A stretch of DNA of 64,000 nt, taken from assembly GCA_963920765.1 (NCBI GenBank), contig OY987242.1:2258789-2322788 (forward strand). The letters run 5' to 3'. How positions within the stretch are numbered: position 1 is the first letter of the stretch; every line of letters begins with the position of its first letter. The DNA is from Ulota crispa (taxonomy: Eukaryota > Streptophyta > Bryopsida > Orthotrichales > Orthotrichaceae). Below the pieces are notes generated by a model that worked only from the letters and a program-made list of their open reading frames with translations, did not search any database and was not told the origin of the DNA. The position numbers and the translations under genes were made by a program. Shown in pieces: positions 24,767 through 36,800 of the stretch.

Positions 24767-27700
24767 TTACCCCCTTCTTAGGTAGAGTATTCTTACGGTT
24801 TGATGCCGGCGCCTCAGGGTGCTTCTTATGAAACTTTGCCATCGCTAGTGGTACATTCTCTAAATTTGCCGCCGGCTCCCAAGAATTCTTTTTTGGTCCG
24901 TAGCCCTCCCAAGAGACTAGATATTGCAATCTTCTTTCCTGACCAAAAATCTGTGAATTAAGAACTTTGTAGACTTCCCATTCAACATCTCCATCAGGAG
25001 TGGTAATCGGTAGGGGTGGTAATTGGCGTCGTCTCGGAATGGAATCATGACGATATCTTTCAAGCAAGGAGACATGGAACACATCATGAATTTGCAATGT
25101 TTTTGTTAATTGTAAGCGATAAATAACATCGGAGAGTTTAGCAATTACTGTAAATGGTTCCAAAAACTTTGGGGTCAGTTTTTAAGATGGCTCCGTTGTT
25201 GTTATATTATTGTGCCAAAAAAGAACCTTGTCGCCTATTTGAAATGTTGATTGTAATTGTATTCCGCGATCATAATTGCATTTGGCGTCCTCCCCTGCAA
25301 TTTTTATTATGACCTTAAGTTCTTTGTAGACTTGTTGTAGGTGTTGCACTCGGTCCTCCTCCGCAGGCACTGTAAATGTGGTTAGTGTAGAAACCGAAAA
25401 TGCCGGATGATAATCATAAGTGGCATAGAAAAGAGAGAACCCTGTTGCAGAATGATTTGCGTTGTTATACGCAAATTCCGCTATTAGGAGGAGATCGGCC
25501 CAATCATCTTGCCAGGTTGTAGTGAAAGTTCGAAGAAATTGCTCAAGCACTTGATTTACCCTTTTGGTTTGCCTGTTCGCCTGAGGATGAAAAGCCGTGG
25601 TTGAAGATGGCCAAATCCTAAGAAGTTCGCAAAGTCTTCTCATGAACTTAGAGACAAAAACTGGCCTACAATCTGAAATTACCTCCTCCGGTATGCCATG
25701 AAGCTTCCAAATATTATGTAAATATAATGAAGCGGTCTCGTTGGAGGTAACCGTTTCCTTTGTAGGAATAAAGTGGCCTAGTTTTGTGTTTTTATCGACC
25801 ACCACCATGATAGAATTATGTCCACTGCTATTTGGTAATTTTATTATGAAATCGGTAGAAATTCTTTTCCACGGTACATGATCGGTCGGAATGGGTTGCA
25901 CTAGTCTATATCTAGGATGGTGAGTTGATTTCGACTGTTAACACAAGTCACATCCTTCAACGTACCGGTGAACATAGCGACGTAATGTGGACCAATAAAA
26001 AATTCGGCTAACCAAATCCAAAGTTTTAGTTCTCCCTTGGTGTCCCGCGGCTGGTGCATCATGCCGAGATCGCAAAATTTGCCGCTTGAGTTCCTTATCG
26101 TCTGGTACATATATCAAATCCTTAAAGCTAAGAATTCCATCATTCAATGTATATTCTTGAAGTCGTCGGCGTATATCTCGAGAAGGTTGCTTGAAATTGT
26201 CTATGAAAAATGACAATAGTGGTTGTAGTATGGCATCCTCTTGCAACGCTGTCTTAAGTTGTTCTATAATCTGTACATCTGCCTATATCGATTCATGAGA
26301 CTCAAGCGCAACCAATTGCTGTAAGGATTGATTCTCTTTATTTTGTTCCTCGGTGACATCCACTCGTCTAGAAAGAGTGTCTGCCCTTCCATTTAGCGAT
26401 CCCGCTCGATGGTGAATTTCAAAGTTAAAAGTAGATAGGAATTCAGACTATCGAGCTTGGTGTCAGTTTAACTGTTTTGTAGTAAGAAAATACTCCAAAT
26501 TTTTGTGGTCCGAGAATACCTGGGTTTGATGCAGTGATCCTTCCAAATATACACGCCAGTCTTGAAACGCCAAAATTATACTTAAGAGCTCCTTATCATA
26601 GATATCATAGTTTTGTTTTGCTGGAGACATCTTTGAACTACGAAACGCACGAGGGTGGAGATGCCCATCATCCCCATGCTGCAAAGAATAGCTCTTGTTG
26701 CCACATCGGATAAGTCCGCTTCTACAATGAAGGGTCGTTCAAAATTAGGGTAGAACAATACTGGTACTTAGAGAAATTTTAATCAAAGTTCCATGAAAGC
26801 CCGGTCCACTTCTATGGTCCATTCAAATTTTTTATCCTTTTTTGTCAGCATAATAAGGGGAACGGCAATCCTAGAATAATCACATATAAAACGCCAATAA
26901 AAATTGGCAAAGCCAAAGAATGCTTGCATTTCCTTCACGGTTTTTGGTGTAGGCCAATCCTTAATGGTTTGAACCTTGTCCTGGCACATTTCCAACCCTT
27001 TAGGAGACACCACCATTCCTAAAAAATTCAATGAATTGACAATGAAACTGACACTTTGATTCCTTGGCATAAAATCCATGATTCTTCAATTGTTGAAGAA
27101 CTTCCTACACAACTCGTATATGTTCTTCTAGATCTTTTGAAAAAATGAGGATGTCGTCCAAATATATTACTACGGAAATGTCCAATAGATTTCCATAGAT
27201 CTCTTGCATGTAAGATTGAAATTGGGCAGACGCATTGGTTAATCTAAAAGGCATCACTAAATACTCGAACAACCCACACCATGTTTTGAATGCCGTTTTG
27301 AACTCATGTCCCAATGCCATCCGCATTTGGTGGTATGCGTGTCTTATATCCAGCTTAGTAAAAATCTTTGCTCCCACCGACCGATTTGTAAGCTCCGGAA
27401 TAAGGGGTAACATGTAGCAATTTCAGACTATGACTTTATTCAAATTTCAATAATCTACGCAAACTCTGAGGGAACTATCTTTCTTCTTGGCAAATACAAT
27501 TGGTGCCGATATCGGGGATTTGGAATGTTGAATCTATCATTTTCCCAAATTTTTCTCTAAATACTTGCGAAGCTTTTCTAATTCCGCCGGTTACATAGGT
27601 TGGAGACCAGTATTTCGTGGCTCTTAGCCCTGCTTAAATTCAATCCTCGTGTCCGCCATGCCGTGTTTTGGCAACTCATTTGATGCTTGCTCACTAAAAG

Positions 27701-27860
27701 CTCCACTCAAGTCGTGATATTTCTCTGGAATTGAAAAATTCTTTGTACTAAAAAAACTCACCTTGGAAATATCAAATGCATAAATCTCTGCATCTTTCAC
27801 CAAAAAACGAAAAATAGCCGCTGACACAAAGGAGTGCGTTGGGACAATTAAATTTCTTGT

Positions 27861-28205
27861 AACGGGCCGATACCTTTCATTGGCTTACCGGGTTTTGTAT
27901 CCCTAAGCCCCTTATCGGCCCCTGCACCTAATATCCCTATGCCGGGTGCCGGGAAGGGTATCGGGGCGGGGGTGCCCTTAGCCGCCAGTTGGCATCGGGT
28001 TGCCGTTTGGCAGGGCGAGGCTCGTTGCCTGGGCCCGCCCGACAGGTCCCGGCAGTCTCGGCAGGACCGCAGCGCCAGCGCTCGGGTTGTCTACAGGCTC
28101 CGACAGGCCCGCAACGCCGACGCGCAGGCTGTCTGCAAGCCTTGACAAGCTCGCAGCGCCTGCAAAACCTGCGGTGCCTCCTCCTTCGCTAATTTTTTTT
28201 CGATT
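27861..28205. repeat. GC-rich insertion with 42-bp tandem repeat inside the LTR element
   Basis: About 340 bp of strikingly GC-rich sequence lies between the protease and reverse transcriptase regions, in an element that is otherwise AT-rich. It includes two imperfect 42 bp units (28066-28107 and 28108-28149) and part of a third, each containing CTGTCT(A/G)CA-like and CGACAGG/TGACAAG motifs. Origin unknown; the borders are approximate. Confidence 0.55.
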
Positions 28206-28414
28206 TTTCCTTCGTGAACTTTGTTTTGTGAATGCAGTGCACTTGCGGTAATCTCACCATCTGTTGACTATCGCCAAGCATCATTCTCAACTCTGGAATG
28301 GAGGTTCATTATTTTAGGCATTGTACAATTTGCTCCACAATATGCTGAGTTGAACATTACACTCTTTTGTGACCAACAAATAGTTGGGTCGTGATGAATC
28401 AACCAATGGATGCC

Positions 28415-28614
28415 NNNNNNNNNNNNNNNNNNNNNNNNNNNNNNNNNNNNNNNNNNNNNNNNNNNNNNNNNNNNNNNNNNNNNNNNNNNNNNNNNNNNNN
28501 NNNNNNNNNNNNNNNNNNNNNNNNNNNNNNNNNNNNNNNNNNNNNNNNNNNNNNNNNNNNNNNNNNNNNNNNNNNNNNNNNNNNNNNNNNNNNNNNNNNN
28601 NNNNNNNNNNNNNN
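28415..28614. other. Assembly gap of 200 N
   Basis: Exactly 200 undetermined bases, a conventional placeholder length, so the true gap size is unknown. It lies within the LTR element. Confidence 0.99.
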
Positions 28615-30356
28615 AATGGAGTCACTACATTTCCCGGATCCTCGTGGATCACTAGAGGTTCCTTCCATTGTAAACCTTGCTCATGATCAAGCTCATCATC
28701 CCCCCGTTTTGTGCTCGTGCTTTGCTTCGGGATTGTAACCGCCGCCGTCTGGACAATGCCCGGGTACTGAATCCTCCCACTCAGTTCCGAGCTTCCTCTT
28801 TTCCCGAGGCTGTTTTTTCCATCTTCATGGTAACCAAAATTGAAAGTGGTCTAGAGGGATTTGTGGGGCACTTAGCTTTGATATGTCCTCGTTTGCTGCA
28901 ACCCCGACATCGCCCCTAGCGTTGATACTCTAGCCGTTCCGCTGTCGTTTTTGCCAAAGCTTGCGTGGATCGAGTCGCGCCAAGCTCTATAGGCACTGGG
29001 CCCAAATTTGCTTGAGACCTCGCACTTGAATCATGGAAAGGAGCAGTTAGAACTCTAACATTTTGGGAATCAGATTGTACCTGCTGATTTTGCCGTTGGC
29101 CCTATAGCCTCTCATCAATTCGGGACAGCATTGCCATCCAATCTTGAAGTCTTTGTGATTAAGTCTCTGCGGTGGCTATGGAATCCAAGATCTCATCTTT
29201 GAGTCTTCCTCAAAACCGAGCCATCAAGCTAGCTTCATTTCATTTGACTTGAGCGGCATATTCATTAAACGTACAAATATATGATGCCGCCGAACCGGTT
29301 TGCCTAAGTCAACTTAAACGATCTTCTGCGTTACCTTGTCTATCCAAATCATCATAAACCCCAATAATGGATTTTCAAAAAATATTATAGTCCGTCAACA
29401 GCTCATGATCACGTCCTTCATCAAAGGTTTGCAAAAGTGGCATCGCCTAATTTTGTGCAACCCCTATCATATATGAAAGAGCATAAGCGACTTTATCGGC
29501 ATCAGAATTATAAGTGCGTGGCTTACCTCGGAATACCAAACGCAATTCTGCAAGCCACCGGTACACCTCGTTACCCTTCTTTTCAGAAAACTTATCTGGT
29601 TCTGCTACTTTTGATTCTTTAATATGAAATCCATTACCTCGAGACTCTTCCATTCTTCTTGGTGCTCGCCCTTCTTCCCTGGATGTAAATGACGCTACCA
29701 GTCTTGGCCTCAACGTCGCACACTCTGAAAGTTCTTGCACCAAGTGGAGGATCGCCGCTTGAAACACATTTTGAATTTGTTGTTGTATGAATGAGGCCAA
29801 TTCTGACCCCACCCCTTCCGGCATTGTAAGCCCTCGCGGATCTCTGGCTACGTGCTCACAATCCATGGTAGCTCAACCTAACTTTGTAACATAACTTCTC
29901 CAACCTTCTTCACCCACCACAATCTTGCCATTGTAGACAAGCATTGTTGAAACTTGCAACATGATTTACTTAATGCAAGTATTTCCTAACCCTAACCTTA
30001 TTTCATTTATGCCTCTACTCTTCTTTCCTTCCTAATCACTACCAATTAATTGGCCGTTATCCTACCTACCAACCATGGTGAATGCATCAAAACCTAAAAT
30101 CACCTCCTCGATAGAACCAACAAACAACCCCAAGAACGCATTGAAATGTTGAGTAAAACATGCCAAAATTTTGGAAAAAGAAAACTGCACAAATTGTTTA
30201 CTACTCTTACCACCATAGAAAATTTGCAAGAACTCTTGAGCCTATTTACTTCATAATAATTTCCCGAAAGGCAACATCCCACATTTGTCAAAATCAAATA
30301 CATCCCTACCCGGTTGCCTCCTCATCCGAATGTGGACTCTCAAGGACTTGACATTA

Positions 30357-30580
30357 TATTACAATACAAGATCAAGAGTTGACATTTTTTTCCTATTTTG
30401 AGATCATAACCTAATGTAGAAACAAACACTAAGAGACGCAAATGTGACATTGAAAGTATTCCATTGTATTAAGCAAAATGTCAAGTGAGGAACAAACCTC
30501 CTCACTTGGTTTAAGAAGGAAAGAGGAAGGGTAACCAACCTCTAACCAACGTAACCGTCATTACAAATTAGTTCGTAACA
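30357..30580 (-). repeat. 5' LTR of the Ty3/gypsy element
   Basis: Direct repeat of 24542-24766, about 5% diverged, followed by the target duplication TAAAG. Confidence 0.92.
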
Positions 30581-30585
30581 TAAAG

Positions 30586-31067
30586 CCACACCCAAAATTC
30601 TTCACGCTGCACCCCAAAGTGTGCTTTGAACATGAATTATGAGAATTTAATGTTGATTTTTAAATTTGGGTCAAAAGATTTATTTCACCTTTATCATTCT
30701 AATGCTATATTCAAAAAAATTGGAGGTGCTTGAATTAAAACTAGAAATATAGGACTTTTGAAATATTTACAACAAAAATACATCAAAAAATAGCAATGGT
30801 GCAATAAAAGTTTAACAAAAATTTGTATTTGTTTTTCTTTTTTTCAATAAGGTGGTAATGTCTTGATTGAATGAATGATGGACCACTTGAATAAAAAATA
30901 GCATTAAATTTGCAAAATACATGCTTATAGGGGTGTGGTGTTAGCAATTTTGGGTGCAGCTTTAGCAATTCCCTATAATAATTAGATTTCTTTTGTAGAA
31001 GTTGACCAGTTTTTAGGAAGTAATTTCCAATTCAATTGGTTCTTTTGCATTTTGAACCAATTGACAA
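30586..31067. other. AT-rich intergenic DNA
   Basis: Nothing recognisable. Confidence 0.4.
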
Positions 31068-31866
31068 TAGGGAAAATTTCAGAACTGCCCCTCAATTCTT
31101 CAAAATATCAAATATATCCCTATACTACTTGAACTATCAAAAATATCCTTGGTTTTGTGTAAGAACATCAATTGTACCCCTACTTATCTTTGAAAACATC
31201 TAATACCCTTAGTTTTCTTGTGCCTCTTTATTGAAATTTTTGGAAATCACATTTGCACCAAAGATGTTGGCAAAAAATGCGTGTAATTTTGTTAATGCAA
31301 TGAATGCGATATTTGTTATTTTGAGAAAATCACTGTCCCAAAATAGATTCTGCTATACTAAATTTTGCATTTTTGAAAATATTTTGGTGATTTAAATTGA
31401 GTTTTTTTTTATAAATAATTTCTTCAAAAGATTTCATCTTTGATATAAGGTCTTCAAGAAATCATCATAAAATTCACTTTAATTCACTTTAAAATTCTTA
31501 AAAATTGAGAAGTTAGAAGTCTCAAAATTGGGATTTTTACCCAAATTAACAAATATTGCGTTAATGGCTTTAGCCACAATAAACTTAAATGCAAAAATCC
31601 TACATAATGCTTGAAGAGCTTGCCTCCAAGGAATGACTTACATTCAATTTACATCTAATTTTTGTGATTTTCATTGTCATCCCAATATTTAAAAAAACTT
31701 GCACTAAGGAGGTACAAAAAAACCAAGGATATTAGATGTTTTCAAAGATAACTAAGAATACAATTGGTATTCTTACACAAAACCAAGGATGTTTTTTATA
31801 TTTCAAACAACATAGGAATATGTTTGATATTTGAAAGAACAAGGGGCATTTTTGATATTTTCCCTA
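31068..31866. mobile_element. Long-inverted-repeat MITE (about 800 bp)
   Basis: The left end TAGGGAAAATTTCAGAACTG faces its complement at the right (TTTTTGATATTTTCCCTA). The similarity runs inward more than 100 bp; both arms contain TCCTTGGTTTTGTGTAAGAA or its complement. There is no reading frame. Long terminal inverted repeats suggest a Mutator-like non-autonomous element, but I could not find a 9 bp target duplication. Confidence 0.6.
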
Positions 31867-33520
31867 GATAATACACTAAACAATAATTCTCTCTAGACAT
31901 TGGGTGAGTTACTTGCCTAGACGAATGGAGACTCAATGCTCTATCTTTTGCACATCCATGTTTTTGTGCCAAGATAAAAAAAAGCTCACTTTTTTTCTTA
32001 TAGATAAGAGTGCAAGTAAAGGCATGCCTTTGTTTCAGAGTTGATCAATTATGTTCTCTTCTAGGGTTGCCAAACTAAATTAGGCTCCTTCATCCCAAAT
32101 CTAAATTCAAAATTTCCAAATTTAATTTTCTAATACTACATTTCTAAACTCCTACATTTTTAGAAATGTGAAGGTATAGAGCTTTTCACCTTGACCTCAC
32201 TAATTCACAAAGTAATAGACCAAAGCACTTGACCTCATTCATCTAAGTTGGGGGTAATGAGGGGATAAGGTAGAAGCACCCATAATCATAATTTTAAGGA
32301 CTTTGGAGTATGAAAATCAATTGATGAACTTTGAAAAAAACATTGTTAAGCAAACAAGGGGAAATCAAAATATTGGCGTTAATTAAAAAGTTCCAATTGC
32401 AAGCATTTATTCACACAAATTTTTCAAAGTCCAAAATCACTAAAAATGTATAGTTGTGTGTAGGAGGTGCTAAAAAATGCTAAGTCTTCATTGTGCTCAT
32501 ATGCTCATAACACTAACTTGAATTGTTACTTAAATAGTAAGACGGGGCACTCAAGCCATCATGAAAGGTGACAAAATACCATGCTTAGGGTACATGAATG
32601 GTGACTTCACCTTCTTGACTTATTCACTCTTGGTATTGCAAAACTATTTAACACCATCAATTGTACTTATTTCCAAACATATTGCACTTGTCACCCATAA
32701 CCATAACCATTATTGTTTTGTAGTCGTTAATCATAAGACCAAAAAACATAGATATGGGTGCCAATGTAGGTCACGCCCATGTAGACACTCGCGTGTATGC
32801 GTGCTGCTAACTTAGTTCACCTTGGCTGTTTTGGTCGTTTTGATTGATTTAAAATACTGCACATCCGTTTTTGCGGGGTCATGGTGGAAAAACTCAGGTT
32901 TTCACCCTTCAAAAAATGTAAGAGCTTCGAAATTTAACACCAAAATTTTGAATCTGGATTTATGAATCCAAGTATAGATTCTGAGACCCTGATTTTGTGA
33001 AGAATTCCGGGAGGAGATGGTATTGACCAACAACAAGATAAAGGGGCAGATTCTTCGTTCTGTCCGTTTTGTAAAGAAAGCTGAGCTTTTCCATACAGAC
33101 CCCACAAACACGATTGTAAGGAATCCCAAGCCCTTCCGAAGTTCCAAACCTTGTTACTGTAGGTACCAGGTGGCATTGAGAGAGGAACCGAAATGTACTC
33201 ACCCAATAGACAGTTAACCGTACAAATCAATTAATTTGACCGTTGGAGTGAAATAAAATATACTAAATTGAAACATTTTCAAACTCCATAACATTGTTAA
33301 CCTTCATTGGGGTCCTTCTTGCTCCCCAAATATGAGGATCTCCCAGTGAATACCATTCGTCATATCTAAACCAAGGCCCAATCGACTTTCAAATTTTTTA
33401 ACTAAACCCTCCCCCAGGCATATAGGGAGAGATATTCCTCAAGGGCCGGGGGAGGAATAAACTCTGGTCAACAATGTTATGTCCCAGGGCACACTCAGTT
33501 GAGCTTAGCAATGTTCTTGT
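31867..33520. other. Intergenic DNA
   Basis: AT-rich. A short patch at 32900-33230 is open on both strands with more balanced composition and may be an old gene fragment, but no domain is recognisable. Confidence 0.35.
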
Positions 33521-33524
33521 TTAG

Positions 33525-34242
33525 CCCCTAAAGGACCACTTGTCCCTACGGGGGACAAATGGGATTTCAGGCATGTACTTATGGCTGAACTACTTTGTGT
33601 GATTTTTTGAAACTTTTATGGAAGATGAGGAATTCAAAGATCTATATGGGCATCTAATTTTTACCTCATTCCAATATTTATTGAAGAAGTTAAAAATGAA
33701 TTTATGAGAATTTTAGTTCAATGGGCAGCCCAAAAGCTTCTTCAAAAATTGCATCTTTTTAAATAAAAATTTGTGGTTGGTTCTTTAGACTTATGTATAT
33801 GTAAGAAGCTTTGAATCATTCAATTCTAATTGATGAGATAAAAGTTATGACAAGTTTTAGTTTGCGTGTAGGCATAGTTTTGAGATTTTCCACACCTACC
33901 CGCAAACTAAAACTTGTCATAACTTTTATCTCATCAATTAGAATTGAATGATTCAAAGCTTCTTACATATACATAAGTCTAAAGAACCAACAACAAATTT
34001 TTATTTAAAAAGATGCAATTTTTGAAGAAGCTTTTGGGCTGCCCATTGAACTAAAATTCTCATAAATTCATTTTTAACTTCTTCAATAAATATCGGAATA
34101 AGGTAAAAATTAGATGCCCATATAGATCTTTGAATTCCTCATTTTCCATAAAAGTTTCAAAAAATTACACAAAGTAGTTTAGCCATAAGTACAAGCCCAA
34201 AATCCCATTTATCCCTCATAGGGACAAGTGGTCCTTTAGGGG
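33525..34242. mobile_element. TTAA-type element that is a near-perfect palindrome
   Basis: It starts CCCCTAAAGGACCACTTGTC and ends with the complement GACAAGTGGTCCTTTAGGGG. The two arms of about 347 bp are near-identical inverted copies around a centre of about 22 bp near 33885. The flanks are TTAG on both sides (33521-33524 and 34243-34246), a direct 4 bp duplication. The arms resemble the element at 57-988. A transcript would fold into one long hairpin. Confidence 0.85.
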
Positions 34243-34246
34243 TTAG

Positions 34247-36149
34247 GTAGGGTTGTTATATATGAATTAAAAGTCAGTTCAGTGCATCACTTACTAGAGC
34301 ATCATTCGTAACCCCTAAAGTTCTTCAACTATGCTTCACCAAAAAAACATTTAGAATGAGTTGTTTTGATAGCGAAGGCAAACAAATAAGGGGCGTTTCT
34401 TCTATTGTGCATGGGGGTGCTATGCCATGAGAGGAGATCCTTGAGCCGTGAGCAACCTTTAAAATCTTGGCAAATTTTTGCCAAAATCTTACCTTGAATT
34501 CCAATTGGCTACCATTACATTAGAATAATCAAGTTAAAAAATGGATGAAATTGCCAAATCCGTCCCCAAGCTAACATGAAGTTTGCCACAATTTGGATGA
34601 AATATACTAGTATTAGTAGGTTTTGTGGATGAACGTTTAGACTTCATTGATTCTATCCATTTTTGTCCAAATTTTTCTTACCTACTCACGCTAATGGGTG
34701 CTTGTCTACTTGTTGCACGACCATCAAAAAACCTGATTTTAAAGGTTGGCCTTAAGCCATGAGCCTAGATTTTTGTCAAAATACTCAATTTCACCTATAA
34801 CCGTGTACATAGGACCCTATAATTATGCATTTTGAACTTTTATCTTTTGAAAAACTTGCCTTTTTCTAATTTTTCATTGATTTTGAGCTCAAAATATGTT
34901 CTTGCTCACCAAGTCTTGGCTAATCGCTCACAAACTCACCATTTTATGCTCACGTAATGTCGTCCGTTGCTAAGGAAGCAGCTTGCACAACAAAAAAATG
35001 CTTGAAAATTATGGTCCAATGGTCTTTGTGCAATTTCTGAAAAACCAAGGGTATCTATATGACAAACTTCAAGGGTATCCTTAAAATTTTCCCAAAAAAT
35101 AGTAATGTCAAATGAAATCTTGGTGCGATTTGCTGAAGGATGTGGTAGTAAACTACTCCATCATGCTATAGTAAAAAAGTGAAAGACATTTGCCACACAA
35201 ATTGTGAGATTGTATGGTTTGATGTGAAAAATGGTTTGTTTTGGGTGCATTCAAATATTGAGCAGCTCTAATTTGGGGAGGTTTTTGCACCAATTACTTT
35301 CACTTTTCTGCTTAAACTCTCTTAGGTTGATCTTGTAATATAGCTAGCTATGTGTCTAAAATGTTTCATAAAATTTTGAATTGGGGGACACATACAAAAA
35401 ATTAGAATAAAAACTAGCTTCAAGAGATTTCTCATACAGAGCTATTTTTTCAGCAATTTTAGCTTCCACATCCAATAATCTTTTCAAAATGTGAACTATA
35501 GAGTTTTAGATTTTAGCTAGCTTTAGAGGAAGGAAGAAAAAAGAGAAGGAATTAGGTCTAAAATTGTGACTTGGACAAGCTTGATTAACATAGGGGCACA
35601 TCCACCTAAGGTGAAGTAAAGGCCACTAAGCAAAGATAGTTGCTTTCATGGAATGAAGTTGGGTCAAGATCTGCAAGGAAATAGCTTTGCCCCTCAACCT
35701 TTGAGCTAGATTCCAAAATTTCAGCTAATGTAAATAATTGTGCTCATCCTACCCTTTGAGCAAAAATAACTACATGTTCCATCATAAAATTTCTTCTTTA
35801 AATTGAAATGGTTTGAAAATTGTTGCATTAGAAAAATATTCCTTGGGAAAATGTACTTTAAATGTTTTGTAGAGATGTATTCATTATTCTATAAATACTA
35901 GCTTGCCCAAAATTGCTATGTTGCCTAAACATGTTGTTTGGTCCTTTAGGGGTCAACTCAAGAGGGTGGATGAGAGTGTAACTTCATTTTTCAATTGGTG
36001 GGGGCTAGTTGAGTGGGTGTTGGAGGAGTTTTCAGGGTTTCAATGGAATTACAATATTGCAAAACTAGCAAAGGTCCCATCAAAATAATTTGCCCTTTCC
36101 GCAAATTTGCTCATTTCCTAGTGACCTTATTTTCCCCTATAGATTGTGC
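34247..36149. other. Intergenic DNA with two isolated TTAA-type element ends
   Basis: GTAA then CCCCTAAAGTTC stands at 34308-34319, and TTTGGTCCTTTAGGGG then TCAA at 35937-35956. They could be the two ends of one 1.6 kb element (34312-35952) or remnants of two. Only the outer nine bases of the ends match each other. Near 35040-35100, GGGTATCC and TTTTCCC stretches echo the element at 31068. No gene is seen. Confidence 0.4.
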
Positions 36150-36153
36150 TCAA

Positions 36154-36796
36154 CCCCTCAAGGCCCATGCTCTTTCGTGAGTATCTCAGAATCTGTTCTT
36201 GGATGAACAAAATGTCAAAATTTTGATAAGTTGCATCAAATTTTGAAAAATTGTAACTGTACAAATTCAAACTAAGTATGTTAAAGATCACATAGCAAAA
36301 AAAAACTTAACAATATCTCTTATGGATTGAAAGATTATAACATTTGATCAAGAGGGTGTTAAAACTGCGAAAGTGATATGAAGTCTTTCAATCCTCTTTT
36401 CACATCTCAAATTTAAAATTGAGGATACCAAAAAAGTATGAGTATGTAGAGTACATGTGTAACCCTAATTAGTTTATGGCTTCTTAAAATATACCCTACA
36501 ACTTTTTAAAGTAAGTTTCTAATGTGATTAATTCTCCAAGTTCTAGTGTACTTTAGGCTCATTTCCAAGAGCTCTCAACACTAGAAAGTGAAGAATTTGC
36601 AATAGATACCCTTGCACAAAATCTTAAATAGAAAAATCATAATTAGTCATTTTCAAAATCAGATTTTTAATACTAAAACAAGACTTCAACAAGAACTTTA
36701 AAAATAATGATCATTGTAATTAATCATGAAAAAAATTTAGGCATCCCAAATTACAAACAAGGAAGGACAATTTTGGTCCTCTTGGGCCTTGAGGGG
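36154..36796. mobile_element. TTAA-type element, 643 bp
   Basis: It starts CCCCTCAAGGCCCATG and ends GGGCCTTGAGGGG, a 13 bp inverted repeat. It is flanked by TCAA on the left and TTAA on the right. It is non-coding. Confidence 0.7.
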
Positions 36797-36800
36797 TTAA

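Larger units (their letters stand above)
24542..30580 (-). mobile_element. Ty3/gypsy LTR retrotransposon (chromovirus), structurally full-length but broken
   Basis: A 6.04 kb element reading right to left. It is bounded by two LTRs of about 225 bp with ends TGTTAC...GTAACA and by a perfect 5 bp target duplication TAAAG (24537-24541 and 30581-30585). Recognisable parts in order are: capsid (about 29450-29860), CCHC zinc knuckle (about 28870-28920), reverse transcriptase (about 26800-27600), RNase H (about 26460-26700), integrase zinc-binding and core regions (about 25200-26250) and a chromodomain (about 24780-25000). A purine-rich tract lies just inside the 3' LTR (24767-24780). No standard tRNA-primer site was found. 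The coding region is interrupted many times (of the order of ten) and includes the assembly gap and a GC-rich insertion. The LTRs differ at about 11 positions plus one indel by hand count (about 5%), suggesting insertion roughly two million years ago at usual plant rates. The look of the reverse transcriptase suggests the Tcn1-like clade. Confidence 0.93.

Noticed and set aside
32902-33230. Overlapping frames of 66-98 codons on both strands
   Set aside because: Composition hints at an old gene piece, but no frame shows a known motif; mentioned only as intergenic.
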